From an uncultured Pseudomonadota bacterium (GTDB lineage: Bacteria; Pseudomonadota; Gammaproteobacteria; Burkholderiales; SG8-39), in NCBI GenBank assembly GCA_903829815.1, contig CAIKRR010000077.1, positions 1 to 64,000 of the forward strand: 64,000 bases of DNA. The letters are read 5' to 3'. Under the pieces are notes generated by a model. It saw only the letters and a list, made by a program, of their open reading frames with translations. It searched no databases and was not told the origin of the DNA. Position 1 is the first letter of the stretch, and each line of letters begins with the position of its first letter. This document shows, one piece after another, positions 25,428-34,488 of this stretch. Both the position numbers and the translations under genes were made by a program.

Positions 25428-26353
25428 GACTTCACCCGTCGAATGAGGCGACGCATGCCGGGCACCAGCCCCTCGGGCAGAAAGAGCACGATCGCCAGAA
25501 AGACGAAGCCAAGAAGCATGTTCCAGCGTTCCACATAGGCGGAGACGAAGTTCTTCAGAAACACCACCATCACCGCACCCACCACCGGCCCGGCGAGCGT
25601 GCCCGAACCACCGGCAATGACGGCAAGCAGCACTTCGGCCGACGCTTGCAGACTGAGCGCACTGGGGTGCACGTACTTGTGGTACCAGATGAAGAGAAGA
25701 CCGGCGACCCCGGCCCAGAACCCGGCAATGACAAAGGTGAGCCAGCGAATGAGCCAGACATCGAAGCCCAGCGCCCCCATGCGCCGCGGCTGATCACGCG
25801 TACCGCGCAGGGCAGCGCCGAAGGGTGAACGGACAAAAAGCGCAATGAGGCCGATGGCCAGCAGACAGACCAGCAGGGCAAACCAGTAGAAACGATCAGC
25901 CGACTCGATGGCGACGCCCAGCGGCTCGGGGCGCGTGAGACCACGCAGCCCGTTGTCACCGTCGGTCACACCGACCCACCGATAGGCGAGGCCCCAGAGT
26001 ACCTGCGAGAGCGCCAGCGTCAGCATGAGAAATCCGAGCCCGGTTGCCCGCAGCGCAATCCAGCCAAAGACCGCCGCGGTGAGCACGGTACCGGCCAGTG
26101 CGATGGGGGCGCTGGCCCAATGCGCGAGGCCCAGGTGCAAGGATAACCACGCTGACAGATAGGCCGCCGCACCCAGAAAACTGGCATGCCCCAGCGATGT
26201 GAGACCTGCGTAACCCACCAGCAGATTGAGGCTCGAGGCAAAGAGCGCTGCAATCAGCATCTGACTGGCCAGGTTGAGATAGAACTCGCCTGCGACCAGA
26301 GGCAGCGCGAAAAGCGCCAGCAAGCCGCCTGCAAGCCAGGCGGTTCGGCTCAT
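25424..26353 (-). CDS. livM: Liv-type ABC transporter permease LivM (second system)
   Basis: A 309-residue membrane permease with ASSLNLLVGYAGLTSLGHASFLGAAAYL (about residues 39-66), RATGLGFLMLTLALSQVLWGLAYRWVGVTDGDNGLRG and GGSGTLAGPVVGAVMVVFLKNF. This is the normal LivM layout, with the TDGDNGL loop seen in many aromatic-acid-type Liv systems. It overlaps livH and livG by four bases at each end. Confidence 0.93.
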   Translation of the reverse strand: MSRTAWLAGGLLALFALPLVAGEFYLNLASQMLIAALFASSLNLLVGYAGLTSLGHASFLGAAAYLSAWLSLHLGLAHWASAPIALAGTVLTAAVFGWIALRATGLGFLMLTLALSQVLWGLAYRWVGVTDGDNGLRGLTRPEPLGVAIESADRFYWFALLVCLLAIGLIALFVRSPFGAALRGTRDQPRRMGALGFDVWLIRWLTFVIAGFWAGVAGLLFIWYHKYVHPSALSLQASAEVLLAVIAGGSGTLAGPVVGAVMVVFLKNFVSAYVERWNMLLGFVFLAIVLFLPEGLVPGMRRLIRRVKS

Positions 26354-27234
26354 GCACCCATCCGGCCAAACAGCCCGGTCGGACGAAACGCGATGACGAG
26401 GATCATCGGCAAAAAGAGGATCACATAGGCCAGATCGGGCACCAGCGCGCTGCCAAAGGTGTAGACGAAGCCAATCAGAAAGCTGCCGATGAAAGCCCCG
26501 GCCAGACTGCCCACCCCGCCCAGAATGACCACGATGAGCGCAAGCGGCAGCATGTCGGCATCGAGCCCCGGGTAGGCTGACAGGATCGGCCCGCCAATGA
26601 TGCCCCCGGCCCCCGCGAGCCCGGCGCCCAGACAGAACACGATCGTAAAGAGTCGCGACACCGGTATACCGACGGCACGCGCCATCGGCATGTCATCGAC
26701 GCCCGCCCGAATCATCGCCCCCAAGCGGGTGCGTTCGATCAGCACGTAAAGCCCGATGGCGACCACGATCGCGAGAGCAACCACGACCAGACGGTAGGCC
26801 GGAAACGTGAAGCCCGCCACGCGCAGCGGTGAGCGCACGCTCTCAGGGGTCTGGATCGGCAGCGGATCACCGCCCCAGAGCATGAGGCACAGATCGGCCA
26901 CGATGAAAGAAACGCCCAGGGTCACCAGCACTTGCCCCTGACTGTTGCCTGCCAGTGATCGCAGCACCAGACGCTCGAACAGGCCGCCCAGCACCGCAGT
27001 AGCCACACCGCCTGCGAGCGCGGCGAGCCACAAGTTGGGCACGCCCGCCTCGAGAAGACTCACGCCGATATAAGCCCCGAGCATGAAGAGCGAACCATGC
27101 GTGAGGTTGGCGATGCGCATCAGTCCGAAGATGAGCGAGAACCCGGCTGCCAGAAGAAAGAGCAAGCCGCCGAGGGACAGGCTGTTCAACGTCTGGATGA
27201 CGAGAAAGTTCGAGTTGGACAGTTGCGCAAGCAT
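26350..27234 (-). CDS. livH: Liv-type ABC transporter permease LivH (second system)
   Basis: The 294-residue permease shows FSLIFGLMRIANLTHGSLFMLGAYIG (about residues 32-57), the cytoplasmic ERTRLGAMIRAGVDDMPMARAVGI coupling loop and LALIVVILGGVGSLAGAFIGS. The ATG at 27234 has GGAGAC upstream. It is separated from livK by 97 bases containing a short hairpin, a common way to make more receptor than permease. Its stop overlaps livM. Confidence 0.93.
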   Translation of the reverse strand: MLAQLSNSNFLVIQTLNSLSLGGLLFLLAAGFSLIFGLMRIANLTHGSLFMLGAYIGVSLLEAGVPNLWLAALAGGVATAVLGGLFERLVLRSLAGNSQGQVLVTLGVSFIVADLCLMLWGGDPLPIQTPESVRSPLRVAGFTFPAYRLVVVALAIVVAIGLYVLIERTRLGAMIRAGVDDMPMARAVGIPVSRLFTIVFCLGAGLAGAGGIIGGPILSAYPGLDADMLPLALIVVILGGVGSLAGAFIGSFLIGFVYTFGSALVPDLAYVILFLPMILVIAFRPTGLFGRMGA

Positions 27235-27318
27235 CGCGATGTCTCCGGTCTGGCAGCCTCAGGTTGCGGGCGGCCCTGCCTCGGGGGCTGACTGGGTGCT
27301 GACTGGCAAGGGGGTACA

Positions 27319-27336
27319 CCTGAGGTGCGACTCAGG
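27319..27336 (-). terminator. Short hairpin after livK, possible attenuator
   Basis: CCTGAG and CTCAGG flank a six-base loop at the livK stop codon. The stem is only six pairs and there is no T-run, so it is more likely an mRNA-stabilising or partial attenuation element than a full terminator. Confidence 0.3.
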
Positions 27337-28582
27337 ACTCCAGGTAGCGTGCTGGCGGCCAGTCGCGCGAGTAGACCGGATTGGCAAGGAAGGCCTGCGG
27401 CGCGTAGGTCCAGAACTGACTGACTGCCGGGTAGGTGTACTGGACGGTATTGACCAGACGCCCATCCTTGCGCTCGACCTGTCGGATGAAGACATCGCCC
27501 ACCACGTTGCCGTAGGTGTCGAAGGACACCGGCCCGCGCACAGTAAAGGCCTTGACGCTGCGCAGCGCCTTCATGAAGGCGGCCTTGTCCTCGATGCGCC
27601 CACCCACAGTCTGCAGGGCCGTTTCAAGCACCGATGCCTCGAGATGGGTGGCCGCCGCATAGAAACCCGGGTCGTACTTGAATTCCTTGCGAAAGTCGGC
27701 TGCAAACGTGCGATTGGGCGGATTGGCGAGTTCAGCCGAATACCAGCAGGCAGTCAGGATGCCGATTGCCTCGTCACCCATATTGCGCAGCACCGCCTCG
27801 TCCAGCGCAGTCATGCCGCCCACGACCTGAACCTTGCCGCGCAACCCATACTCGTTGAACTGGCGCAGATAGCGAAAGCCGTTGGAGCCGGCAAAGCCAA
27901 GGAAGATGCCATCGATATTGGTCTTCAACTGCGCGATGTAGGAACCGTAATCGGGCACCGCCAGCGGCGACAGGAACTTCTGGACGATGCGGCCCCCATT
28001 GTCCTCGAACACGCGCTGGAACCCGGCCACCATCTCGTGACCATAGGCAATGTCATCGGCAATCACTGCCATGCGCTTCCACTTGAGCGTCTTGGCGCAG
28101 TAATCGGCCATCGGGTGCGCGCACTGCGACGAGGTCGATGTGCCGCGCACGAACCAGGGATTGGGTTTGCGCTGGGTCATGTCCTCGGCAGCTGCCACCG
28201 AGAGGGTCGGCAGACTCGCCGAGCGGATGTAGTCGTCCACCGCGAGCGCCGAGCCCGCATCGAGCGGGCCGATCATCAGATGGATGCGGTTCTTCTCGAC
28301 CAGTTCCTGGAGCTTGGTGCGGGCAGTTGCGGGTACCCCGCCGCTATCCCCGACGAAGAGTTCCACCTTGCGACCGGCAAGGGTGTAGTCGCGGGCCTTC
28401 AGGTACATGATGAGGCCGCGCTCCATGTCGATGCCACCCGAGGCGAGCGGCCCGGTCTTCACCGTCATGAGTCCAATGCGGATCGGGCCGGACTGCGCGC
28501 GCGACATCGCGGAAAAACCCAGTGCCGCAGACGTACCGGCGACACCCGTGGCCTGAATGAACTGCCTGCGTCCGATGCCCAT
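27332..28582 (-). CDS. Liv-type ABC transporter substrate-binding protein (LivK-like, Tat-type signal)
   Basis: The 416-residue periplasmic receptor begins MGIGRRQFIQATGVAGTSAAL, a twin-arginine signal (RRQFIQ) rather than a standard Sec leader. The Peripla_BP_6 fold is evident from IRIGLMTVKTGPLASGGIDMERG, ELFVGDSGG, LMIGPLDAGSALAVDDYI and VIADDIAYGHEMVAGFQRVFEDNGG. The ATG at 28582 follows GGAGAAG. It is the first gene of the second Liv operon. Relatives with this sequence style bind aromatic or other carboxylates more often than leucine. Ligand unknown. Confidence 0.92.
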   Translation of the reverse strand: MGIGRRQFIQATGVAGTSAALGFSAMSRAQSGPIRIGLMTVKTGPLASGGIDMERGLIMYLKARDYTLAGRKVELFVGDSGGVPATARTKLQELVEKNRIHLMIGPLDAGSALAVDDYIRSASLPTLSVAAAEDMTQRKPNPWFVRGTSTSSQCAHPMADYCAKTLKWKRMAVIADDIAYGHEMVAGFQRVFEDNGGRIVQKFLSPLAVPDYGSYIAQLKTNIDGIFLGFAGSNGFRYLRQFNEYGLRGKVQVVGGMTALDEAVLRNMGDEAIGILTACWYSAELANPPNRTFAADFRKEFKYDPGFYAAATHLEASVLETALQTVGGRIEDKAAFMKALRSVKAFTVRGPVSFDTYGNVVGDVFIRQVERKDGRLVNTVQYTYPAVSQFWTYAPQAFLANPVYSRDWPPARYLES

Positions 28583-28644
28583 GTCTCTTCTCCGTTTTTA
28601 TTTTGGGGTCCTCGGTGCGCCTCGAGGGCGCTACCGGCCTGCGC

Positions 28645-29628
28645 TCACATGCCCTGCACCTCGATGATGACGTTGCCAACAGCCTTGCCCGACTCCTGCA
28701 ATTCATGGGCAGCCACGATGTCTTCGAGCGGGAAACGCGCCGCCACGTTGTGGATGAGTCCGCGGCGACGCAGCATCACATCCAGATCGGCGAGCGCCCG
28801 GTTGCGCTCGGCTGGCTTCATCGTGTAGACGTAGACCCCATCGACCTCTATGCCGCGCACCATCATCGCCTGCCAGGGCAGGACGCATTCGCGCGCTGAG
28901 GAGGCATAGGCCGCGATCACGCCATTGGGGCGCACGATTTTCAGGTTCTGCCCGACGTTGGCCGTGAAATCGACTTCGACCACCCGGTCGACCCCGACAC
29001 CATGCGTGAGTTCGAGCACCCGCTCGGCCACATCCTCCTGCCGATAGTCGATGGTCGCGTCGGCACCGCCTGCCCGCGCCAGGTCGGCCTTGGCGGCAGA
29101 ACTCACCGTGGCAATCACGCGCGCACCACCCCACTGTGCCCACTGCACCGCATAGTGCCCGACCGCACCCGCGCCCCCGGTCACCAGCACGGTGAGGCCA
29201 CGCACATCACCGTTTGAAAACACCGCCTGATGGGCGGTCATCGCCGGGATGCCCAGGCAGGCGCCGGCAGCAAAATCCTCATCGTAAAGAGGGGCCACCA
29301 GGGCTTCGGGCAGCACGCAGAAGGCAGCACATGTGCCATCTGGCCGCTGCCACTGGGCGTTGAAGGTGTAGACACGCTCACCCACCTCACGCAGCGCAAC
29401 TCCGGGCCCTAGCGCATCGATCACCCCTGCTCCATCCGAATCGGGAATCACCCGCCGCTCGGTCGGGGGGCCGGTGAGTGCCGCACGCCGTTTCACATCG
29501 GACGGATTGATGCCCGATGTGGCGATACGCACCCTGACCTCGCCCGGACCAGGTACCGGGTCAGGCACTTCGCCCACCCGCAGGACATCGCGAGCGGCAC
29601 CGCTGCGCTCGTACCAGGCGGCCCTCAT
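28645..29628 (-). CDS. NADPH:quinone oxidoreductase-like MDR-family enzyme
   Basis: The 327-residue medium-chain dehydrogenase/reductase lacks the zinc ligands and matches the quinone reductase (QOR) branch: MRAAWYERSGAARDVLRVGEVPDPVPGPGEV, SGINPSDVKRR, VIPDSDGAGVI and VTGGAGAVGHYAVQWAQWGGARVI for NADPH. The ATG at 29628 has AGGAGG six bases upstream and overlaps the stop of the GST gene. It lies 62 bases upstream of livK on the same strand and could be co-transcribed with that operon. It likely reduces a quinone or an activated double bond. Confidence 0.9.
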   Translation of the reverse strand: MRAAWYERSGAARDVLRVGEVPDPVPGPGEVRVRIATSGINPSDVKRRAALTGPPTERRVIPDSDGAGVIDALGPGVALREVGERVYTFNAQWQRPDGTCAAFCVLPEALVAPLYDEDFAAGACLGIPAMTAHQAVFSNGDVRGLTVLVTGGAGAVGHYAVQWAQWGGARVIATVSSAAKADLARAGGADATIDYRQEDVAERVLELTHGVGVDRVVEVDFTANVGQNLKIVRPNGVIAAYASSARECVLPWQAMMVRGIEVDGVYVYTMKPAERNRALADLDVMLRRRGLIHNVAARFPLEDIVAAHELQESGKAVGNVIIEVQGM

Positions 29629-30314
29629 GGGCGCCCTCCTGCAGCGGGCGCACTGGAGGCCGGAGGCGCCGTTGCAGGCGCACCCGGCTGGCGCAGTGGG
29701 TGGGCACTGGCAAAGGCATCGAGGGTCAGGCACTCGCCGACGATGCGCTGCAGTGTCGGGTAAGGCGTCATATCGCACCCAAACAAGCCCGCACCGGCCA
29801 CATGCGCCACAGCGCAGATATCGGCAATACCGGGCACATCGCCATGGCAGAAACGCCCCGTCTCCGGGTCGCTGGCCAATCGCGCCTCGAGCGCCGTGCT
29901 GGCCGAGTCCATCCAGTGACGCAGCCATTGGGCCCGCACCGGTTCAGCCAACTGCAGATCCTTCTCGAGGTATTCACGCACCCTCGGCACGACCAACGGG
30001 TGCGCCTCGCAGGCGGCAATCAGCGCAAGACCGCGCACCCGCGCCCGATCGCGGGGCGCCTTGGGCAGGAGAGCCGGTGTCGGACAGGTCTCGTCCAGAT
30101 ACTCCAGTATCGCCAGAGACTGGAAGAGCGCAGCGCCATCACCCGTCTCGAGCGCGGGCAGCATCGCCTGCGAATTGATCTGCCGATAGGCCTCGCCGCG
30201 CTGCTCGCCTTGCATGAGGTTGACCGACACCTCATCGAAGGCGATGCCCTTCAGGTTGAGCGCAATGCGAACGCGAAAGCTCGCCAGCGAGCGCCAGAAT
30301 CCATACAGCTTCAT
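29625..30314 (-). CDS. Glutathione S-transferase, zeta-like (maleylacetoacetate isomerase type)
   Basis: The 229-residue GST begins MKLYGFWRSLASFRVRIALNLKG, close to the RSSASYRVRIAL segment of bacterial zeta-class enzymes. SQAMLPALETGDGAALFQSLAILEYLDE gives the glutathione-binding Pro and Gln-Ser. The C-terminal domain has GDVPGIADICAVAHVAGAGLFG. The tail is an Ala/Pro-rich extension of about 25 residues, which overlaps the start region of the next gene. Zeta enzymes isomerise maleylacetoacetate or maleylpyruvate, fitting an aromatic-degradation context. No fumarylacetoacetase or ring-cleavage dioxygenase is present in the window to confirm it. Confidence 0.85.
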   Translation of the reverse strand: MKLYGFWRSLASFRVRIALNLKGIAFDEVSVNLMQGEQRGEAYRQINSQAMLPALETGDGAALFQSLAILEYLDETCPTPALLPKAPRDRARVRGLALIAACEAHPLVVPRVREYLEKDLQLAEPVRAQWLRHWMDSASTALEARLASDPETGRFCHGDVPGIADICAVAHVAGAGLFGCDMTPYPTLQRIVGECLTLDAFASAHPLRQPGAPATAPPASSAPAAGGRP

Positions 30315-30543
30315 GAGTTGTCTCCGAACACCTGCAGGCGGGCCGCCCGAGCGGTGCATCATGGTACGCCGCGATCTGCCTGCCGGGCAATGCACCCGCG
30401 CTGCACATCCATCGTACCCCCTGTCACACGCGCACACTTGCCCCAGCCGGCCCAGTTGGCCCATCATGGCGCCCTGCCGCCCGAGCATGCGCTCGTCCGA
30501 CCGAACACGGCGCCCCGCTGCGCCCCTTTTGAAGGATAGCGTC
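30315..30543. promoter_or_regulatory. Divergent promoter region, GST / cupin gene
   Basis: This 229-base region separates divergent genes and must hold their promoters. The only pattern seen is a spaced inverted pair, GGTACG near 30363 and CGTACC near 30412. No convincing -35/-10 pair or operator was recognised. Confidence 0.3.
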
Positions 30544-31119
30544 ATGGCCTATCAGGAGAGCCTCCCGCGACGCGGCGTGTCGCGCGCGGAGATGGAACAA
30601 CGCATTGCGCGTTTCGACGGGCTGATCGGCTCCGATGGCGGACTACCCGACAGCCGCATGCCAGGCAGCGAACGCATCCTGTACAACGTGATCGGATTCC
30701 AGCCGCCGACCGATGAGGGCGGTGCCATTACCTCGCCGGTGGGTGACGACGCCTCGCGACTTGCGGCGATCAAGATCCGCGAGGGCTTCAACCTGGGTTA
30801 CTGTCGGGCGCTTCCCGGGCACGGACCGATGCTGCACAACCACGACACCAACGAAACCTTCATCCCGATGACCGGCACCTGGCGCTGCAGTTGGGAAAAC
30901 GAGCGGGGCGAGGTTGAACATGCCGACCTGCGTCCCTTGGACGTCATCTCGTTTCCGGCAGGCGCATCGCGCCGTTTCATGAACGTCAACAACGACCGCG
31001 ATGATCCGGCGGAGTATTCGACCCTGATGTTCGTGATCGGCGGTGACGCGCCCAAGGCCGAATTCACCACTGAAACCATGATGGCACTCGACCAGGCAGG
31101 CGTGTGGCCACCCCGGTAA
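30544..31119 (+). CDS. Cupin-domain protein
   Basis: A 191-residue protein with one cupin domain. The metal-binding motifs are GHGPMLHNHDTNETFIPMTGTW (His, His, Glu pattern, about residues 94-115) and the second motif DVISFPAGASRRFMNV. Cupins of this layout are dioxygenases, isomerases or ligand-binding proteins; the enzyme type cannot be told. The ATG at 30544 has AAGGA upstream. It precedes the amino acid decarboxylase gene by 58 bases on the same strand, so the two may share a transcript. Confidence 0.8.
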   Translation: MAYQESLPRRGVSRAEMEQRIARFDGLIGSDGGLPDSRMPGSERILYNVIGFQPPTDEGGAITSPVGDDASRLAAIKIREGFNLGYCRALPGHGPMLHNHDTNETFIPMTGTWRCSWENERGEVEHADLRPLDVISFPAGASRRFMNVNNDRDDPAEYSTLMFVIGGDAPKAEFTTETMMALDQAGVWPPR

Positions 31120-31177
31120 CGCAGCACTGCCACCGTTCGGCGGTCGCCGACACACCCACCGCCACAACGAGGCCCCC

Positions 31178-33427
31178 ATGCGATTTCGCTTCCCGGTAGT
31201 CATCATCGACGAGGATTTCCGCTCCGAGAACGCGAGCGGCCTGGGCATCCGGGCTCTGGCCAAGGCACTCGAGGGCGAGGGATGGGAAGTGCTGGGGGTG
31301 ACCAGCTACGGCGATCTGTCGCAGTTTGCCCAGCAGCAAAGCCGCGCCAGTGCCTTCATCCTTTCGATCGACGATGAGGAGTTCGGTGCCGGCTCGGCGG
31401 CTGAAACCGTAACGGCACTGAAGAGCCTGCAGGCCTTCGTGACCGAGATACGCTTCAAGAATGCCGACATCCCCATCTACCTCTATGGGGAAACACGCAC
31501 CTCTCGACACATCCCCAATGAGGTTCTGCGCGAACTGCATGGCTTCATCCACATGTTCGAGGACACGCCCGAGTTCGTGGCCCGACACATCATTCGCGAG
31601 GCCAAGGCCTACCTCGACGGGCTCGCCCCACCCTTCTTCCGCGCCCTCACCCACTATGCGCAGGATGGTTCCTACTCCTGGCACTGCCCTGGGCACTCCG
31701 GCGGCGTGGCGTTCCTGAAAAGCCCGATCGGCCAGATGTTTCACCAATTCTTCGGCGAGAACATGCTGCGTGCCGACGTCTGCAACGCGGTGGAAGAACT
31801 CGGGCAACTGCTCGACCACAGCGGCCCGGTGGCTGCCTCAGAACGCAATGCCGCACGCATCTTCAGTGCCGACCACTGCTTCTTCGTCACCAACGGCACC
31901 TCGACCTCGAACAAGATGGTCTGGCACTACTGTGTCGCCCCGGGGGACATCGTGGTGGTCGATCGCAACTGCCACAAGTCGATCCTGCATGCCATCACGA
32001 TGACCGGTGCCATTCCGGTCTTCCTGATGCCCACGCGCAACCACTACGGCATCATCGGCCCCATTCCGCTCGAGGAGTTCAGCCCCGAGAACATCCAGCG
32101 AAAGATCGAACAGAACCCGTTTGCCCGCGAAGCAAAGATCAAGAAGCCGCGCATCCTCACCATCACGCAATCGACCTATGACGGCGTGCTCTACAACGTG
32201 GAGCAGTTGAAGGACAAGCTCGGCAACACCATTGACACGCTGCACTTTGACGAAGCATGGCTGCCACACGCCACCTTCCACGAGTTCTATCGCGACATGC
32301 ACGCCATCGGCCGCGACCGTCCGCGCCCCGATGACCCGCTCATCTTCTCCACGCAGTCGACCCACAAGCTGCTGGCCGGACTGTCGCAGGCTTCGCAAAT
32401 CCTGGTCCAGGACTCGGAACGTCGCAAGCTCGATCGCGACGTCTTCAACGAGGCCTACCTGATGCACAGTTCGACCTCACCGCAGTACGCCATCATTGCC
32501 TCGTGCGATGTGGCCGCAGCGATGATGGAGCCCCCAGGCGGCACGGCGCTGGTCGAGGAGTCGATTGTCGAGGCGCTCGACTTCCGCCGTGCGATGCGCA
32601 AGGTCGATGACGAGTTCGGTCTTGACTGGTGGTTCAAGGTCTGGGGCCCTGAAACGCTCGCCCCCGAGGGCGTCGGTTCGCGCGAAGACTGGATGCTGCG
32701 CGCCAACGAAGCCTGGCACGGATTTGGCAACCTGGCCCCGGGCTTCAACATGCTCGATCCGATCAAGGCCACCGTCATCACGCCGGGGCTGGATGTCGAG
32801 GGCAAGTTTGCCACCACCGGCATCCCTGCCTCGATCGTCACGAAGTACCTGGCCGAGCATGGCGTCATCGTCGAGAAGGCCGGTCTGTACTCCTTCTTCA
32901 TCATGTTCACCATCGGCATCACCAAGGGGCGCTGGAACACGCTGGTGACCGCCTTGCAGCAGTTCAAGGACGATCACGACCGCAATCAGCCGATCTGGCG
33001 TGCGCTGCCCAAGTTCGCTGCCGCCAATCCACGCTACGAGCGGGTAGGCCTGCGGGACCTGTGCGACCAGATCCACGAGATGTACAAGGCCAAGGACGTT
33101 GCACGTCTCACCACCGAGATGTACCTCTCGGACATGCAACCGGCCATGAAACCCTCGGATGCCTTCGCGCGCATGGCCCACCGCGAGATCGACCGTATTC
33201 CGATCGAACAACTCGAGGGGCGGATCACGGCGGTGCTGCTCACCCCTTACCCGCCGGGCATTCCGCTGCTGATCCCGGGCGAGCGATTCAATCGCAAGAT
33301 CGTCGACTATCTGTGTTTTGCACGTGACTTCAACGCGCGTTTCCCGGGCTTCGAGACCGACATCCATGGCCTCGTGAGTACCGAGACCGAGAAGGTCACC
33401 GAATACTTCGTCGACTGCGTGAGATAG
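31178..33427 (+). CDS. Orn/Lys/Arg decarboxylase (AdiA/LdcC-type, PLP-dependent)
   Basis: The 749-residue fold-type I decarboxylase has three parts. The N-terminal wing (VVIIDEDFRSENASGLGIRALAKALEGEG) resembles a receiver domain. The PLP core contains ADHCFFVTNGTSTSNKMVWH, DRNCHKSILHA, HFDEAWLPHATF and the Schiff-base Lys397 in STQSTHKLLAGLSQ. The C-terminal domain includes LTPYPPGIPLLIPGE. Length matches biodegradative arginine and lysine decarboxylases. These enzymes consume a proton per amino acid and defend against acid, or feed polyamine synthesis. The usual antiporter gene (AdiC/CadB) is absent; an EamA-type exporter follows instead. Arginine versus lysine specificity is not resolved. 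Confidence 0.92.
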   Translation: MRFRFPVVIIDEDFRSENASGLGIRALAKALEGEGWEVLGVTSYGDLSQFAQQQSRASAFILSIDDEEFGAGSAAETVTALKSLQAFVTEIRFKNADIPIYLYGETRTSRHIPNEVLRELHGFIHMFEDTPEFVARHIIREAKAYLDGLAPPFFRALTHYAQDGSYSWHCPGHSGGVAFLKSPIGQMFHQFFGENMLRADVCNAVEELGQLLDHSGPVAASERNAARIFSADHCFFVTNGTSTSNKMVWHYCVAPGDIVVVDRNCHKSILHAITMTGAIPVFLMPTRNHYGIIGPIPLEEFSPENIQRKIEQNPFAREAKIKKPRILTITQSTYDGVLYNVEQLKDKLGNTIDTLHFDEAWLPHATFHEFYRDMHAIGRDRPRPDDPLIFSTQSTHKLLAGLSQASQILVQDSERRKLDRDVFNEAYLMHSSTSPQYAIIASCDVAAAMMEPPGGTALVEESIVEALDFRRAMRKVDDEFGLDWWFKVWGPETLAPEGVGSREDWMLRANEAWHGFGNLAPGFNMLDPIKATVITPGLDVEGKFATTGIPASIVTKYLAEHGVIVEKAGLYSFFIMFTIGITKGRWNTLVTALQQFKDDHDRNQPIWRALPKFAAANPRYERVGLRDLCDQIHEMYKAKDVARLTTEMYLSDMQPAMKPSDAFARMAHREIDRIPIEQLEGRITAVLLTPYPPGIPLLIPGERFNRKIVDYLCFARDFNARFPGFETDIHGLVSTETEKVTEYFVDCVR

Positions 33428-33433
33428 CCCGCG

Positions 33434-34333
33434 ATGAGCACAGCCGCAGGTCTGCCCGCGCGCCCGAGTCTGGGGGCACGACTGTTCGTGATCGGCGTCG
33501 GTTTCATGTTCGGCTCAGGGGCCCTGCTGGCGAAATTCGCCTACCAGGGCGGCACCAATACCTTGTCGGTCATGGTCGTTCGCACCATCGCGGCGCTCGC
33601 CTGGCTCGTTCTCTTCCTGCGGCTCACCGGGGTGCCGGTGATGCTGCCACCCACCCAGCGCTGGCGAGCCTTGGCCATCGGCGTACTGCTCATCACCAAT
33701 ACCTTCGGCCTGTACTACGCATTCGAGCACATGCCGGCGCCGCTGGCGATTCTCAACTTCTACATCTTTCCGATTCTCGTCGCGCTGGTGCAGACGCTGA
33801 CCGGTCGTGAGCGCATGACGGCGCGCAAGGCCGCAGCGCTCGTACTCGCCTTCGGCGGGCTTGCTCTGGCACTGGGCAGCGGCACCCTGCAGCCCACCCT
33901 TGCTGGCGTCATCTCGGCCACCTGCGGCGCGATCGGGTTCACCGCCATCTTCGCCCTGACCGAACGACTGTTTCCGGGCGGCGATTCGCGGCCGCGTACC
34001 GCCCACATGCTGGTAACCGCCAACGTGATCTTCCTCGTTGCCGCGGCCGTCACCCACCAGTTCACGTTGCCGCACACCCCGTCGGGGTGGGTGGGTTTCA
34101 TTGGAGTCTGCATTACATTTCCACTGGCAGTCACCGGGTTTTTCATGAGCGTGGGCAGAGTGCCGGCCAGCGAAACCGCCATCCTGATGAACTTCGAACC
34201 GCTCACGGTGCTCGCCGGCAGCGCGCTGCTCTTTGATGAGCGGCTGGAAGGACTCCAGATCGTCGGCGCCATCCTCGTTCTGACTGCGATCGTGATCGTG
34301 CAATTGCCGACACGACGGCAGCGCCTGACCTAG
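33434..34333 (+). CDS. DMT-superfamily (EamA) transporter
   Basis: The 299-residue integral membrane protein has ten hydrophobic helices in two EamA halves, with GVGFMFGSGALLAKFAYQGGTN at the start and VPASETAILMNFEPLTVLAGSALLFDERL in the second half. EamA proteins export metabolites such as amino acids or their products. The gene starts six bases after the decarboxylase stop, so they are likely co-expressed. Export of the amine product is a reasonable but unproven role. Confidence 0.88.
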   Translation: MSTAAGLPARPSLGARLFVIGVGFMFGSGALLAKFAYQGGTNTLSVMVVRTIAALAWLVLFLRLTGVPVMLPPTQRWRALAIGVLLITNTFGLYYAFEHMPAPLAILNFYIFPILVALVQTLTGRERMTARKAAALVLAFGGLALALGSGTLQPTLAGVISATCGAIGFTAIFALTERLFPGGDSRPRTAHMLVTANVIFLVAAAVTHQFTLPHTPSGWVGFIGVCITFPLAVTGFFMSVGRVPASETAILMNFEPLTVLAGSALLFDERLEGLQIVGAILVLTAIVIVQLPTRRQRLT

Positions 34334-34488
34334 CAACCTCAGGCACCACGACAGCCGCACAGCGACACCACGGCAACACCCCGGTCGGCGTCGTGGTCAG
34401 CGAAGACCCGGGCAGCCGTTTATAGTTCCGTCCGGTGGTGCCTCTGGCACTCACCGACTTTCCACTGGCAATACCCCTCGGAGACACC

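Noticed and set aside
27083-28828. Rightward open frame of 581 codons across livK
   Set aside because: It has no recognisable domains and is entirely antisense to a well-supported receptor gene.
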